DNA from: JBMOUD01 sp049319665
GTDB lineage: Bacteria; Pseudomonadota; Gammaproteobacteria; Enterobacterales; Enterobacteriaceae
Assembly (NCBI RefSeq): GCF_049319665.1
Contig: NZ_JBMOUD010000009.1
Location: 1 to 64,000, forward strand
Reading direction: 5' to 3'
Length of the DNA stretch: 64,000 bases
Shown here in pieces: positions 8,576 to 18,605 of this stretch; position 1 is the first letter of the stretch, and each line of letters opens with the position of its first letter. The notes below the pieces were generated by a model. That model had not been told where the DNA came from and did no database searches. It saw nothing but the letters and a program-made list of their open reading frames with translations. Made by a program: the position numbers and the translations under genes.

Positions 8576-10144
8576 TTACCGTGCTTGCTCAATGGGCGCA
8601 GAAGTTTGCTCAAAATGATAGCGGCCAGTTTTCAGGCTGCTAGGCCCCAAACGGGCAAATTTGAACATCAAGAACATTTCAGCGACAAGGAACAGGGTAT
8701 AAAGGCCGCAAATCAGACTCATCGACAACAGAACATCCGTTGTGGTGAGTGATGAGTTAGCGACGGCGGTAGGCAAGATTTCACCAATTGCCCACGGTTG
8801 ACGGCCATACTCGGCAACAAACCACCCTGCTTCCACTGCGATCCACGGTAATGGTAAGCCGTAAAGTGCAGCGCGCAGTAACCAACGCTTCTGGCCAATT
8901 TTACCTCGTAGAACAGAGATGAACGACAGTCCGATAATCACCAACATCAATATGCCGCAAGCGACCATGATACGGAAAGCGAAGTAAAGAGGCAGAACGC
9001 GAGGAATAGAATCCTTCGTCGCTTTTTGGATCTGGTCTTCAGTCGCATCAGTCACATTCTGCGTATAGCGTTTGAGCAACAAGCCGTATCCAAGATCTTT
9101 TTTGGTTTTCTCAAAATCGCTGCGGACGGCAGGATCAGTACTCCCAGCGCGCAACTCTTCTAATAATTGATAAGCTTTCATCCCATTGCGAATACGCACT
9201 TGGTGTTCTGCCATTAAATCGTTGATACCCGTGACAGGCGTATCGACTGAGCGAGTAGCAATGATCCCGAGCAAATAAGGGATTTTAATGGAGTAACTGT
9301 TCTCCATTTTGTCCTGATTTGGCAGGCCAATCAGTGTGAAGTCAGCAGGAGCGGGTTGGGTATGCCATTCGGCTTCAATCGCCGCAAGTTTGGTTTTCTG
9401 CACATCCCCCATTTCGTAGCCAGACTCATCACCTAATACGATCACTGATAATGTCGCCGCCAGGCCAAAACTTGCAGCAATGGCAAATGAACGCTTAGCA
9501 AATGCGGTATCACGACCTTTTAGCAGATAGTAAGAACTGATCCCTAGGATAAACATCGCCCCAGTGACATAACCGGCCGCCACGGTGTGAACAAATTTCA
9601 CCTGAGCTACTGGATTAAGTACTAACTGAGAGAAACTCACCATCTCCATACGCATGGTTTCATAGTTGAAATCGGAAGCAATCGGGTTTTGCATCCAACC
9701 ATTAGCAACGAGAATCCACAGTGCAGAAAGGTTTGACCCCAGTGCAACAAACCAAGTCACCGTCATATGTTGAACTTTGGACAGTCGATCCCAGCCAAAG
9801 AAGAACAAACCAACGAGCGTTGACTCAAGGAAGAATGCCATTAAACCTTCGATGGCCAATGGCGCACCGAAGATATCACCGACATAGTGAGAGAAATATG
9901 ACCAGTTAGTACCGAATTGGAATTCCATAGTCAAACCGGTAGCAACCCCTAGCGCAAAGTTAACTGCAAATAACTTGCCCCAGAACTTAGTCATATCTTT
10001 ATAGATTTGTTTGCCGGTAAGAACATATACCGTTTCCATAATTGCTAATAAAAACGCCATACCCAGCGTTAATGGAACAAATAGGAAATGGTACATGGCT
10101 GTTAAAGCAAACTGTAAACGCGACAGCTCAACGATATCAAACAT
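8576..10144 (-). CDS. cydA: CydA, cytochrome bd ubiquinol oxidase subunit I
   Basis: 522 residues. Haem ligand His19 lies in TAMYHFLFVPLTLG, and a second haem histidine is in VKFVHTVAAGY. The quinol-binding Q-loop (about 230-340) is the long form found in proteobacteria, and the conserved EYGRQPWAIGEILPT follows. It is the first gene of cydABX-ybgE. The ribosome site GAGGAGCAAGGGG precedes the ATG. An FNR-like site lies far upstream (see 10696-10709), in line with oxygen-dependent control of cydAB in E. coli. Confidence 0.97.
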   Translation of the reverse strand: MFDIVELSRLQFALTAMYHFLFVPLTLGMAFLLAIMETVYVLTGKQIYKDMTKFWGKLFAVNFALGVATGLTMEFQFGTNWSYFSHYVGDIFGAPLAIEGLMAFFLESTLVGLFFFGWDRLSKVQHMTVTWFVALGSNLSALWILVANGWMQNPIASDFNYETMRMEMVSFSQLVLNPVAQVKFVHTVAAGYVTGAMFILGISSYYLLKGRDTAFAKRSFAIAASFGLAATLSVIVLGDESGYEMGDVQKTKLAAIEAEWHTQPAPADFTLIGLPNQDKMENSYSIKIPYLLGIIATRSVDTPVTGINDLMAEHQVRIRNGMKAYQLLEELRAGSTDPAVRSDFEKTKKDLGYGLLLKRYTQNVTDATEDQIQKATKDSIPRVLPLYFAFRIMVACGILMLVIIGLSFISVLRGKIGQKRWLLRAALYGLPLPWIAVEAGWFVAEYGRQPWAIGEILPTAVANSSLTTTDVLLSMSLICGLYTLFLVAEMFLMFKFARLGPSSLKTGRYHFEQTSAPIEQAR

Positions 10145-10695
10145 CTTGACCCCTTGCTCCTCAGAGGAAGACTCGAAATTACAGTATATGGCGCTGGATT
10201 ATCCTGTACGCCTCATGATTACTGCTGTGTATTACACTATTTTCTGGTGTGTAGTCCCCGGAAATTAAAGTAAATAACAAATGGCTAACATAAAGTATTT
10301 CATCCTGCTTTAAAGGCTACGCACCTATAAATAAGATGATAAGGCTTCCCCTTGCGGGAGATGGCCTGACAGTATGGTCGCCAGATTGCACCGCCTGATA
10401 TTACGCTACTAATCTCAGACATCAAATAGCTTTTTCTTTTTGGCAAAGTACTTTCACACATCTAGATCAAATAATTAAGTTTTTATCAGCTTTAGCCAAT
10501 ATTGTTTTAAAGCAATTTTTCTATTTTATCTTTATATTCACTGAGATAGTGATCATTAAGAAAATTAAAATATCAATCTATGTCCACAATAGGTTTAATG
10601 TTGCCACATGGTTAAATAAGTGTGAATCGCATGGGAAATATAGTTATTATTAATTTAAACATCATTTTTATGATTTATTTTTAATTTTATATTTA

Positions 10696-10709
10696 TTGAT
10701 TTAGATCAT
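10696..10709. promoter_or_regulatory. FNR-like binding site upstream of cydA
   Basis: TTGAT-TTAG-ATCAT matches the FNR consensus TTGAT-N4-ATCAA at nine of ten positions. It lies about 550 bp upstream of the cydA start in the AT-rich regulatory region. The overlap with ArcA-type TTA-rich sequence is suggestive only. Confidence 0.5.
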
Positions 10710-10894
10710 TAAAATATCACTAACCTTTTAGAATAGACTACTTTTGAACATTAGGAAAAAAACTAGAGACATTATTTGTCGCTGCTCACAATAAATTATT
10801 GCTGTAAGAACGTAGCGTTTCCCCCCTGCCGCAGAGCCCCCTTTCTATGATGAAAAACAATCACCACCTCCCGAAGAGGGTGTTTAAAGCTGGC

Positions 10895-10926
10895 AATGAA
10901 AAAGGGCCATCCGAAGATGACCCTTT
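10895..10926 (-). terminator. Rho-independent terminator after sucD
   Basis: On the minus strand, stem AAGGGTCATC/GATGGCCCTT with a TTCG tetraloop, followed by TTTTTCATT. It closes the suc operon. Confidence 0.85.
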
Positions 10927-10949
10927 AGACAGCATAGAGCTAAAGACAA

Positions 10950-11822
10950 TTAGCGAGGCAATACGGCTTTCACTGCGTCACCAATATCTGCCAGGCTACG
11001 TACAGTTTTCACGCCAGCAGCTTCAAGAGCAGCAAATTTATCGTCTGCAGTACCTTTACCGCCAGCAATGATCGCACCAGCGTGGCCCATACGCTTACCT
11101 TTAGGTGCAGTAACACCGGCAATGTAGCCTACTACTGGCTTAGTCACGTGCTCTTTGATGTAAGCAGCAGCTTCTTCTTCTGCGTTACCACCGATCTCAC
11201 CGATCATGACGATAACTTCAGTCTGTGGATCTTCCTGGAACAGTTTCAGGATGTCGATGAAGTTAGAACCAGGGATTGGGTCACCACCGATACCAACACA
11301 AGTAGACTGACCAAAACCGCCGTCTGTGGTTTGCTTAACGGCTTCATAAGTCAGCGTACCTGAACGGGAAACGATCCCTACTTTACCTGGCTGATGAATG
11401 TGACCAGGCATGATACCGATCTTACATTCGCCTGGGGTGATGACACCTGGGCAGTTCGGGCCGATCATACGCGCGTCGGTTTGTTCCAGCTTAGCTTTGA
11501 CCACCAGCATATCCAGCGTTGGGATACCTTCAGTGATACAGATAACCAGCTTAATGCCAGCATCCAGCGCTTCCAGGATAGAATCTTTGCAGAATGGCGC
11601 TGGTACGTAGATAACAGAAGCCGTTGCACCGGTTTTTTCTACCGCTTCACGCACAGTGTTAAATACTGGCAGGCCCAAATGCTCGGTGCCGCCTTTGCCT
11701 GGCGTGACACCGCCAACCATTTTCGTACCGTAAGCAATCGCTTGTTCAGAGTGGAAAGTCCCTTGGCTACCGGTGAAGCCTTGGCAAATGACTTTGGTAT
11801 CTTTATTGATTAAAATCGACAT
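10950..11822 (-). CDS. sucD: SucD, succinyl-CoA synthetase alpha subunit
   Basis: 290 residues. It converts succinyl-CoA to succinate with ATP formation, together with SucC. An N-terminal CoA-binding Rossmann domain (VICQGFTGSQGTFHSEQA) is followed by a ligase domain. The phosphorylated histidine lies in RMGHAGAIIAGGKG near residue 247. Start and sucC stop share a base. Confidence 0.97.
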   Translation of the reverse strand: MSILINKDTKVICQGFTGSQGTFHSEQAIAYGTKMVGGVTPGKGGTEHLGLPVFNTVREAVEKTGATASVIYVPAPFCKDSILEALDAGIKLVICITEGIPTLDMLVVKAKLEQTDARMIGPNCPGVITPGECKIGIMPGHIHQPGKVGIVSRSGTLTYEAVKQTTDGGFGQSTCVGIGGDPIPGSNFIDILKLFQEDPQTEVIVMIGEIGGNAEEEAAAYIKEHVTKPVVGYIAGVTAPKGKRMGHAGAIIAGGKGTADDKFAALEAAGVKTVRSLADIGDAVKAVLPR

Positions 11823-12988
11823 TATTTACCCTCCACTGCAGCAACAACTTGCTGAGCCGCATTGGTCAGACTGGTTGCAGCAATGATGTTCAATCCACTA
11901 TCTGCCAGTTTCTTGGCACCCAGCTCTGCATTGTTACCTTCCAGACGTACAACAACAGGTACGCTAACGCCAACTTCGCCCACTGCACCGATGATGCCGT
12001 CTGCAATCAGGTCACAGCGTACGATACCGCCGAAGATGTTAACGAATACCGCTTTGACTTTTTCGTCTGACAGGATAATTTTGAATGCTTCAGTTACACG
12101 TTCTTTGGTCGCGCCACCGCCAACGTCCAAGAAGTTAGCAGGTTCGCCGCCGTGCAATTTAACGATGTCCATCGTACCCATTGCCAGGCCAGCACCGTTA
12201 ACCATGCAACCGATGTTGCCATCAAGCGCAACATAGTTCAGTTCCCATTGTGCCGCTTGAGATTCGCGCGCATCTTCCTGGCTCAGGTCACGCATTTCAC
12301 GCAGCTCAGGCTGGCGGAACAATGCGTTACCATCGGCACCTAATTTGCCATCGAGGCAGATCAGATCACCCGTTTTGGTGATAACCAATGGGTTGATTTC
12401 GATCAGCGCCAGATCACGCTCAAGGAAGATGTTAGCCAGACCCATAAAGATCTTGGTGAATTGCGCAACTTGCTTACCTTGCAGGCCAAGCTTAAACGCC
12501 AATTCACGGCCTTGGTATGGCTGAGGACCCGTTAATGGATCCAGCGCAGTTTTGTGGATCAGGTGCGGAGTTTCTTCTGCAACCTTCTCAATTTCAACGC
12601 CGCCTTCGGTAGAAGCCATGAAGACTACACGACGTGAGCTACGGTCAACAACTGCGCCCAAATACAGCTCTTTATCGATATCAGTCGCCGCTTCAACCAG
12701 AATCTGGTTAACCGGTTGGCCATGTGCATCAGTCTGATAAGTTACCAGACGCTTACCTAACCAATTTTCAGCAAAAGTACGGATCTCTTCTTTGCTGTTA
12801 ACAAGTTTTACACCACCAGCTTTACCACGGCCACCAGCGTGAACCTGGCATTTTACAACCCATGGGCCAGCACCGATTTTTGATGCAGCTTCTTCAGCTT
12901 CACGCGGCGTGGAACAAGCAAAACCAGAAGGTGCAGGAAGGCCGTAGCGCAGGAAAAGCTGCTTAGCCTGATACTCATGTAAATTCAT
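11822..12988 (-). CDS. sucC: SucC, succinyl-CoA synthetase beta subunit
   Basis: 388 residues, the E. coli length. An ATP-grasp domain occupies about residues 1-240 (MNLHEYQAKQLF; GGRGKAGGVKLV) and a C-terminal ligase/flavodoxin-like domain holds GCMVNGAGLAMGTMD and NIFGGIVRCDLIADG. It forms a heterotetramer with SucD. It lies 90 nt downstream of sucB in the suc operon. Confidence 0.97.
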   Translation of the reverse strand: MNLHEYQAKQLFLRYGLPAPSGFACSTPREAEEAASKIGAGPWVVKCQVHAGGRGKAGGVKLVNSKEEIRTFAENWLGKRLVTYQTDAHGQPVNQILVEAATDIDKELYLGAVVDRSSRRVVFMASTEGGVEIEKVAEETPHLIHKTALDPLTGPQPYQGRELAFKLGLQGKQVAQFTKIFMGLANIFLERDLALIEINPLVITKTGDLICLDGKLGADGNALFRQPELREMRDLSQEDARESQAAQWELNYVALDGNIGCMVNGAGLAMGTMDIVKLHGGEPANFLDVGGGATKERVTEAFKIILSDEKVKAVFVNIFGGIVRCDLIADGIIGAVGEVGVSVPVVVRLEGNNAELGAKKLADSGLNIIAATSLTNAAQQVVAAVEGK

Positions 12989-13078
12989 GATGTTCTATCC
13001 ATTCTATTTCAGTAGGTAGGTATCTTGCAGGGCACACCGCAGCGTACCCTGATTATGAATGCGAGTTAAAACAGAAAA

Positions 13079-14296
13079 CTAGACGTCCAACAGCAAACGA
13101 GCTGGGTCTTCTAGCATTTCTTTAATAGTCACCAAGAAGCCAACAGATTCGCGACCATCAACCAGACGGTGATCGTAAGACAGCGCCAGATACATCATTG
13201 GCTGAATTACAACCTGTCCATTTACCGCCATTGGGCGATCTTTAATGGCATGCATGCCCAAGATTGCGCTTTGTGGTGGGTTGATGATTGGCGTAGACAT
13301 CAGAGAACCGAATACACCACCGTTGGTAACGGTAAAGTTACCACCGGTCAGTTCTTCAACTTTCAGTTTGCCATCACGGCCTTTAACTGCCAGCTCTTTG
13401 ATGTTCTTCTCAATATCCGCCATACCCAAGGTATCGACATCACGCAGAACTGGAGTGACTAAGCCACGTGGAGTAGAAACAGCGATGCTTACGTCGAAGT
13501 AGTTGTGGTAAACCACATCTTCGCCATCAATAGAGGCGTTAACTTCTGGGTAGCGTTTCAGCGCTTCAACAACCGCTTTCAGATAGAAGGACATAAAGCC
13601 CAGACGCACGCCATGACGCTTCTCGAAAGCATCGCCATATTGTTTGCGCAAGTCCATGATTGGCTTCATGTTGATTTCATTGAAAGTCGTCAACATAGCC
13701 GTGCTGTTTTTCGCTTCCAACAGACGCTCAGCAACACGCTTACGCAGACGAGTCATAGGAACACGTTTTTCAGTACGTGAACCCAGCGCTGGTGCAGCTT
13801 GCTCTTGAGGTGCTTGAGCTGCTGGCTTAGCATCTTTTGACTTAGCGATGTACTGCTCAACATCTTCACGGGTCAGACGGCCACCAACACCGCTGCCTTT
13901 GATTGCGCTAGCATCCAAAGAATGCTCGGCGATCAGGCGACGAATTGCTGGGCTCAGCGCATCATTGCTTTCTTCTTCCAGAGCTGCAGTGTGACGTTGT
14001 GCTGGAGTTGATTCTTGCTCAGCATTTTTCTCCTGGCTTGGTTTGCCAGTGCTGTTGCCTGGACGCAGACGCGCCAGAATCTGGCGAGAAGTCACTGTCG
14101 CGCCTTCTTCTTCCAGAATGCTGTCTAAGATCCCAGCTTCACTTGCTGGTACTTCCAGAACCACTTTATCGGTTTCGATTTCAACCAGAACTTCATCACG
14201 CTCAACGCTATCGCCCGGTTTTTTGTGCCAGGTTGCTACAGTCGCATCAGCAACGGATTCAGGGAGATCTGGAACCAGAATATCTACGCTACTCAT
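13079..14296 (-). CDS. sucB: SucB, dihydrolipoyl succinyltransferase (E2 of 2-oxoglutarate dehydrogenase)
   Basis: 405 residues, the E. coli length. The lipoyl domain (1-80) has lipoylated Lys44 in EIETDKVVLEV. A peripheral-subunit-binding domain lies near 110-150 (SPAIRRLIAEHSLDASAIKG). The catalytic domain ends with the active-site motif LSYDHRLVDGRE. Cores assemble as 24-mers binding SucA and Lpd. A short ERIC-like element lies in the 121-bp gap to sucA. Confidence 0.97.
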   Translation of the reverse strand: MSSVDILVPDLPESVADATVATWHKKPGDSVERDEVLVEIETDKVVLEVPASEAGILDSILEEEGATVTSRQILARLRPGNSTGKPSQEKNAEQESTPAQRHTAALEEESNDALSPAIRRLIAEHSLDASAIKGSGVGGRLTREDVEQYIAKSKDAKPAAQAPQEQAAPALGSRTEKRVPMTRLRKRVAERLLEAKNSTAMLTTFNEINMKPIMDLRKQYGDAFEKRHGVRLGFMSFYLKAVVEALKRYPEVNASIDGEDVVYHNYFDVSIAVSTPRGLVTPVLRDVDTLGMADIEKNIKELAVKGRDGKLKVEELTGGNFTVTNGGVFGSLMSTPIINPPQSAILGMHAIKDRPMAVNGQVVIQPMMYLALSYDHRLVDGRESVGFLVTIKEMLEDPARLLLDV

Positions 14297-14331
14297 TAAT
14301 CAATCCTTATGTGCTTTCACTATGCAATGAC

Positions 14332-14404
14332 TATACCCGTCTTAGTTGAAGTGACATCAGCGTAGTTGCCGCCTTGATGTCACTTCGGTTATTCAGGGCA
14401 TATT
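14332..14404. repeat. Short ERIC-like inverted repeat between sucA and sucB
   Basis: A 73-bp element has ERIC-type ends (TATACCCGTC and TATTCAGGGCATA) and an inner perfect 12-bp inverted repeat (GAAGTGACATCA at 14348, TGATGTCACTTC at 14375). It looks like an internally deleted ERIC. Inside the suc transcript it would form a hairpin between sucA and sucB. Confidence 0.55.
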
Positions 14405-14417
14405 GTGATAATTAGAG

Positions 14418-17225
14418 TTATTCAACATTCAGCGCGTCATTAACCAGATCTTGCTGTTGCTTCTGGTGAACGGACATGTAGCCTACCGCAGGCGAAGCTG
14501 AGGCTGGGCGACCGGCGTAACGTAAAGATGCACCGAAAGGTACGACTTCACGGAAGTTATGTTGACTGCAATACCAAGCGCCCTGATTGAGCGGCTCTTC
14601 CTGACACCAGACGAAGTCATGTACGTGGGCATATTGCTCAATCGCTGCCTGTACCGCTTTGTGAGGGAAAGGATAAAGCTGTTCGATACGGATGATGGCA
14701 ACGTCTTTTTGGTCGTTTTTACGACGCTGTTCCAGCAAGTCATAATAAACTTTACCGGAGCACATCACGACGCGTTTAACCTGCTTAGGATCCAACTCAT
14801 CGATTTCGCCAATCGCCGGCTGGAAGGTACCTTCCGCCAGTTCATCGAGCGTCGATACCGCCAGTGGGTGACGCAGTAACGATTTCGGTGACATCACCAC
14901 TAACGGACGACGCATACCGCGCAACGCCTGACGACGTAACATGTGGTAGACCTGAGCCGGTGTTGATGGAATGCACACTTGCATGTTCTGCTCTGCACAC
15001 AGTTGCAGGTAGCGCTCCAGACGCGCTGAGGAGTGCTCAGGGCCTTGGCCTTCATAACCGTGCGGCAACAGCATAACCAGACCGCACATACGGCCCCATT
15101 TCTGCTCGCCAGAACTGATGAATTGGTCGATAACAACCTGAGCACCGTTAGCGAAGTCACCGAACTGCGCTTCCCAAATGGTCAGCGTACGTGGTTCAGC
15201 AGTAGCGTAGCCGTATTCAAATGCCAAGACCGCTTCTTCAGAGAGTACGGAATCCCAAACGTTAAATTCGCCCTGACCATTGTGAATATTGGATAACGGC
15301 ACATAGACCGATCCATTTTTCTGGTTGTGGATCACAGCATGACGATGGAAGAAGGTACCACGTCCCATATCTTCGCCAGACAGGCGAATAGGAATACCTT
15401 CGTCAACCAAGGAAGCATAGGCCAGGTTTTCAGCTGCACCCCAGTCAAACGCCTTCTTGCCTTCAGCCATATCCGCACGATCGGCATAAATTTTAGCGAC
15501 GCGAGATTGCATTTCGATGGCTTCAGGTACGTAACAAACGCGGCGAGCCAAATCCTGCAAACGCTTAGGTTCCAGACGACTTGGATACTCTTCATCCCAC
15601 TCATGGTTCAGATACGGTGACCATGCCAGAGTGTGAGTGTCATTTGGACGCCACTCATCAACCACACAATCCCCTGCATCCAATGCATCACGGTAAAGAT
15701 TAACCATTTCGGTTGCATCTTCTGCCGTAGCAACTTTCTGCTCAGTCAGGATATCAGCGTAGATTTTACGTGGAGTAGGATGCTTTTTGATTTTGCTATA
15801 CATCAACGGCTGAGTTGCACTTGGCTCATCAGCTTCGTTATGACCATGGCGGCGATAACACACCAAGTCGATCATTACGTCACGTTTGAAGGTATTGCGG
15901 AAATCCAACGCCAGGCGAGTCACGAAAGCAACGGCTTCCGGATCATCCGCATTAACGTGGAAAATCGGTGCCTGCACCATTTTCGCAATATCAGTACAAT
16001 AATCCGTTGAACGGGCATCTTTCGGGTTAGACGTAGTGAAACCAACTTGGTTGTTGATAACAATACGCACGGTGCCGCCTACTTCATAGCCACGAGCCTG
16101 AGACATGTTCAGGGTTTCCTGAACGACGCCCTGACCGGTAATCGCCGCATCACCGTGAATAGTGATTGGCAGAACCATGTTGCTACGCGCTTCATCAAGA
16201 CGGTCGCGACGAGCACGCACAGAACCGATAACAACCGGGCTGACGATTTCCAGATGCGATGGGTTGAACGCTAGTGCTAAGTGGACCATACCGCCCGCAG
16301 TTTCCACATCAGATGAGTAACCCATGTGATATTTCACATCGCCGGTACCCAAATGCTCTTTGTGTTTGCCTGAGAATTCGTCAAACAAGTCTTGCGGTTT
16401 TTTACCCAGAACGTTGATTAGCACGTTAAGGCGACCGCGGTGGGCCATACCCAACACAACTTCACGCGTACCATTCTTACCCGCGTGACGAATCATGTCT
16501 TTCAACATTGGCACTAACGCATCACCACCTTCGAGTGAGAAGCGTTTTGCCCCTGGGAATTTCGCGCCTAGGTAACGTTCCAAACCTTCAGCAGCGGTCA
16601 GCTCTTTAAGGAAAGTACGTTTTTCATCATTGCTAAATGCAGGACGTCCAACGACAGACTCGATGCGTTGTTGGATCCAACGCTTCTCGTCGGTGTTGGT
16701 GATGTGCATATATTCTGCACCCACTGAACCGCAATAAGTCTGTTTCAGCGCCGCATACAGCTCGCCGAGTTGCATGGTTTCTTTGCCGATAGCAAAAGAA
16801 CCCACGTTGAAGGTTTCCTGGAAATCAGCTTCCGTCAGGTTATGGAAAGCAGGATCTAGATCAGGAACAGCATCCAGTTTCCATAATCCAAGAGGATCAA
16901 GATTCGCATTCTGATGACCACGGAAGCGGAAGGCGTTGATCAACTGCAGCACCTTGACTTGCTTGGCATCGGTTTGTGGATCGCTGATTGCGGTATTGTA
17001 ACGCGAAGCATCTTTCGCCAGACGGCGGAAGTAGTCACGTGTTTGAGAATGGAGTTGCTCTGGTTTTACTCCTACCGCCGGAAGCTGTTTGAAAATTGAA
17101 CGCCAGCTATCGTCAACGGAACTTGGATCGGTTAAGTAATCTTCATAGAGTTGCTCTATGTAAGACTGGTTCGCGCCCGCCAGATAGGAGGAATCCAGCC
17201 AGGCCTTCATTGCGCCGTTCTGCAT
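14418..17225 (-). CDS. sucA: SucA, 2-oxoglutarate dehydrogenase E1 component
   Basis: 935 residues. A thiamine-diphosphate-dependent decarboxylase that passes the succinyl group to SucB lipoyl domains. The N-terminus (KAWLDSSYLAGANQSYIEQL) binds E2. The ThDP region includes GMAHRGRLNVL, and the transketolase-like pyrimidine domain includes RLSGEDMGRGTFFHRHAV. It ends in the typical QKQQQDLVNDALNVE. First gene of sucABCD, with 644 bp between it and sdhB. Confidence 0.98.
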   Translation of the reverse strand: MQNGAMKAWLDSSYLAGANQSYIEQLYEDYLTDPSSVDDSWRSIFKQLPAVGVKPEQLHSQTRDYFRRLAKDASRYNTAISDPQTDAKQVKVLQLINAFRFRGHQNANLDPLGLWKLDAVPDLDPAFHNLTEADFQETFNVGSFAIGKETMQLGELYAALKQTYCGSVGAEYMHITNTDEKRWIQQRIESVVGRPAFSNDEKRTFLKELTAAEGLERYLGAKFPGAKRFSLEGGDALVPMLKDMIRHAGKNGTREVVLGMAHRGRLNVLINVLGKKPQDLFDEFSGKHKEHLGTGDVKYHMGYSSDVETAGGMVHLALAFNPSHLEIVSPVVIGSVRARRDRLDEARSNMVLPITIHGDAAITGQGVVQETLNMSQARGYEVGGTVRIVINNQVGFTTSNPKDARSTDYCTDIAKMVQAPIFHVNADDPEAVAFVTRLALDFRNTFKRDVMIDLVCYRRHGHNEADEPSATQPLMYSKIKKHPTPRKIYADILTEQKVATAEDATEMVNLYRDALDAGDCVVDEWRPNDTHTLAWSPYLNHEWDEEYPSRLEPKRLQDLARRVCYVPEAIEMQSRVAKIYADRADMAEGKKAFDWGAAENLAYASLVDEGIPIRLSGEDMGRGTFFHRHAVIHNQKNGSVYVPLSNIHNGQGEFNVWDSVLSEEAVLAFEYGYATAEPRTLTIWEAQFGDFANGAQVVIDQFISSGEQKWGRMCGLVMLLPHGYEGQGPEHSSARLERYLQLCAEQNMQVCIPSTPAQVYHMLRRQALRGMRRPLVVMSPKSLLRHPLAVSTLDELAEGTFQPAIGEIDELDPKQVKRVVMCSGKVYYDLLEQRRKNDQKDVAIIRIEQLYPFPHKAVQAAIEQYAHVHDFVWCQEEPLNQGAWYCSQHNFREVVPFGASLRYAGRPASASPAVGYMSVHQKQQQDLVNDALNVE

Positions 17226-17352
17226 CGTGATCCCTTAAGCTTTGAAGCTTTAGTTTTCGCCGTGGTTAATAAAATCACCGTAATACATCCGTAAAACGGT
17301 TTTCCATACAACAGTTCGCTCGACGTATTAACATTTGGCCATTCCCGAAACT

Positions 17353-17479
17353 AAACCCGTCATACTTGACGCTGCATCTGCGTTGGCTGCGCTCACTCAC
17401 CCAAATCACTTACACAAGTAAGCTCATCAGGACTTTCTCACTTGCCGTCTTGATGCAACCCCAATTATTTAGGGTATTA
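17353..17479. repeat. ERIC (IRU) element upstream of sucA
   Basis: A 127-bp imperfect palindrome. Its core shows AATCACTTAC-ACA-AGTAAGCTCATC flanked by GCTGCGCTCACTCACCC and CTTTCTCACTTGCCG. These correspond to the classical ERIC2 and ERIC1R primer regions. The ends are ACCCGTCATACTTGACG and AATTATTTAGGGTATT. Confidence 0.8.
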
Positions 17480-17823
17480 ACCATTCCTAAAACAACAAAT
17501 TTCTAAAACAATAAATAGGTCATTTTGTCACAGTACTTAAGTTTCTTGAGCCTATTGCTCTATCAAGGAACCTCCAAAAACCAACGCACTTAAGGAGAGG
17601 TGAGAACATCCTGCCCTCAATGTACCTAACCAGGTACAAATCACAACGCTGCTGGCTTTTGGAGCCACCCTGTAAAAGGGTCATTCAACTTCCAGGTAAT
17701 ATTTTCAATTTCCGTTTATCAACTTCAACTGCCAGGTAAATTTTTCTACGTACCGATACTATATCGCAAAAGTTTGCATTATTGGTGTTAGTTTGTTGCA
17801 AATTTGTTGATTTGATCTCTATT

Positions 17824-17854
17824 ACTTCAACGGGAACCTAAGTTCCCGTTGAAG
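17824..17854 (-). terminator. Strong hairpin after sdhB
   Basis: Fourteen-base perfect arms ACTTCAACGGGAAC/GTTCCCGTTGAAGT with a 3-nt loop lie 16 nt beyond the sdhB stop. The T-run on the minus strand is poor, so partial termination or 3'-end protection is likely, letting sdh transcripts continue into suc. Confidence 0.6.
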
Positions 17855-17869
17855 TTGCTTATTTATCAA

Positions 17870-18586
17870 TCAGGCATTACGTTGCAGCAGCATCGACTTA
17901 ATGTGTCCAATTGCCTTAGTCGGGTTCAGCCCTTTAGGACAAACACTGACACAGTTCATGATGCTGTGGCAGCGGAATACGCTGAAAGCATCATCCAGAT
18001 TATCCAGACGCGATTGGGTTTCAGTATCGCGAGTATCAATCAGGAAACGATAAGCCGCTAACAAACCTGCCGGCCCAATAAACTTATCTGGGTTCCACCA
18101 GAATGATGGGCAGGAGGTCGAGCAACATGCACAGAGAATACATTCGTACAATCCGTCCAGTTTCTCGCGCTCATCCGGCATCTGCAAGTGTTCACGAGCA
18201 GGAGGATTTTTCCCATCATTGAGCAGGTAAGGTTTGATCTTCTCGTATTGCTTGTAGAATTGTCCCATATCTACCACCAGGTCACGCACAACAGGCAAAC
18301 CTGGCAGAGGACGGATAACAATCTTCTTATTACCATTACGCAAAGCAGAGACTGGCGTAACACAAGCCAGACCATTTTTACCGTTCATGTTAACGCCGTC
18401 AGATCCGCAAACACCTTCGCGGCAGGAGCGGCGGAAAGACAAGGTTGGATCTTGTTCTTTCAACTGAATCAGCGCGTCAAGCAACATCATGTCGCGCCCT
18501 TCTTGCGCTTCCAGTACATAGTCTTTCATGTATGGCGCGTCATCAACATCCGGGTTATAGCGATAAATCGAAAATTCGAGTTTCAT
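17870..18586 (-). CDS. sdhB: SdhB, succinate dehydrogenase iron-sulfur subunit
   Basis: 238 residues from the ATG at 18586, which has GGAGA at good spacing; an upstream in-frame ATG would add 18 unmatched residues. The N-terminal 2Fe-2S ferredoxin domain has CREGVCGSDG...C. The C-terminal domain holds the 4Fe-4S (CILCACCSTSCPSFWW) and 3Fe-4S (CHSIMNCVSVCPKG) ligands. It transfers electrons from SdhA FAD to ubiquinone at SdhCD. Confidence 0.97.
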   Translation of the reverse strand: MKLEFSIYRYNPDVDDAPYMKDYVLEAQEGRDMMLLDALIQLKEQDPTLSFRRSCREGVCGSDGVNMNGKNGLACVTPVSALRNGNKKIVIRPLPGLPVVRDLVVDMGQFYKQYEKIKPYLLNDGKNPPAREHLQMPDEREKLDGLYECILCACCSTSCPSFWWNPDKFIGPAGLLAAYRFLIDTRDTETQSRLDNLDDAFSVFRCHSIMNCVSVCPKGLNPTKAIGHIKSMLLQRNA

Positions 18587-18605
18587 AATCTGTCTCCGCT
18601 CTGCC

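Larger units (their letters stand above)
10145..10949. other. 805-bp intergenic region upstream of cydA
   Basis: No credible gene. The right end (10895-10926) holds the sucD terminator. The middle (10430-10760) is very AT-rich and carries an FNR-like site at 10696-10709. A weaker half-site (TTGAT-CTAG-ATG on the minus strand) lies near 10460-10472. E. coli cydA also has several promoters spread over about 600 bp, so length and AT-richness fit a complex oxygen-regulated promoter region. Confidence 0.6.
17226..17869. other. 644-bp sdhB-sucA intergenic region
   Basis: No gene. It holds a full-size ERIC at 17353-17479, a hairpin just after sdhB (17824-17854) and a small hairpin in GTACCTAACCAGGTAC near 17620. 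In E. coli the sdh transcript reads through into suc and a weak sucA promoter lies here. I cannot place the promoter confidently. Confidence 0.6.
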
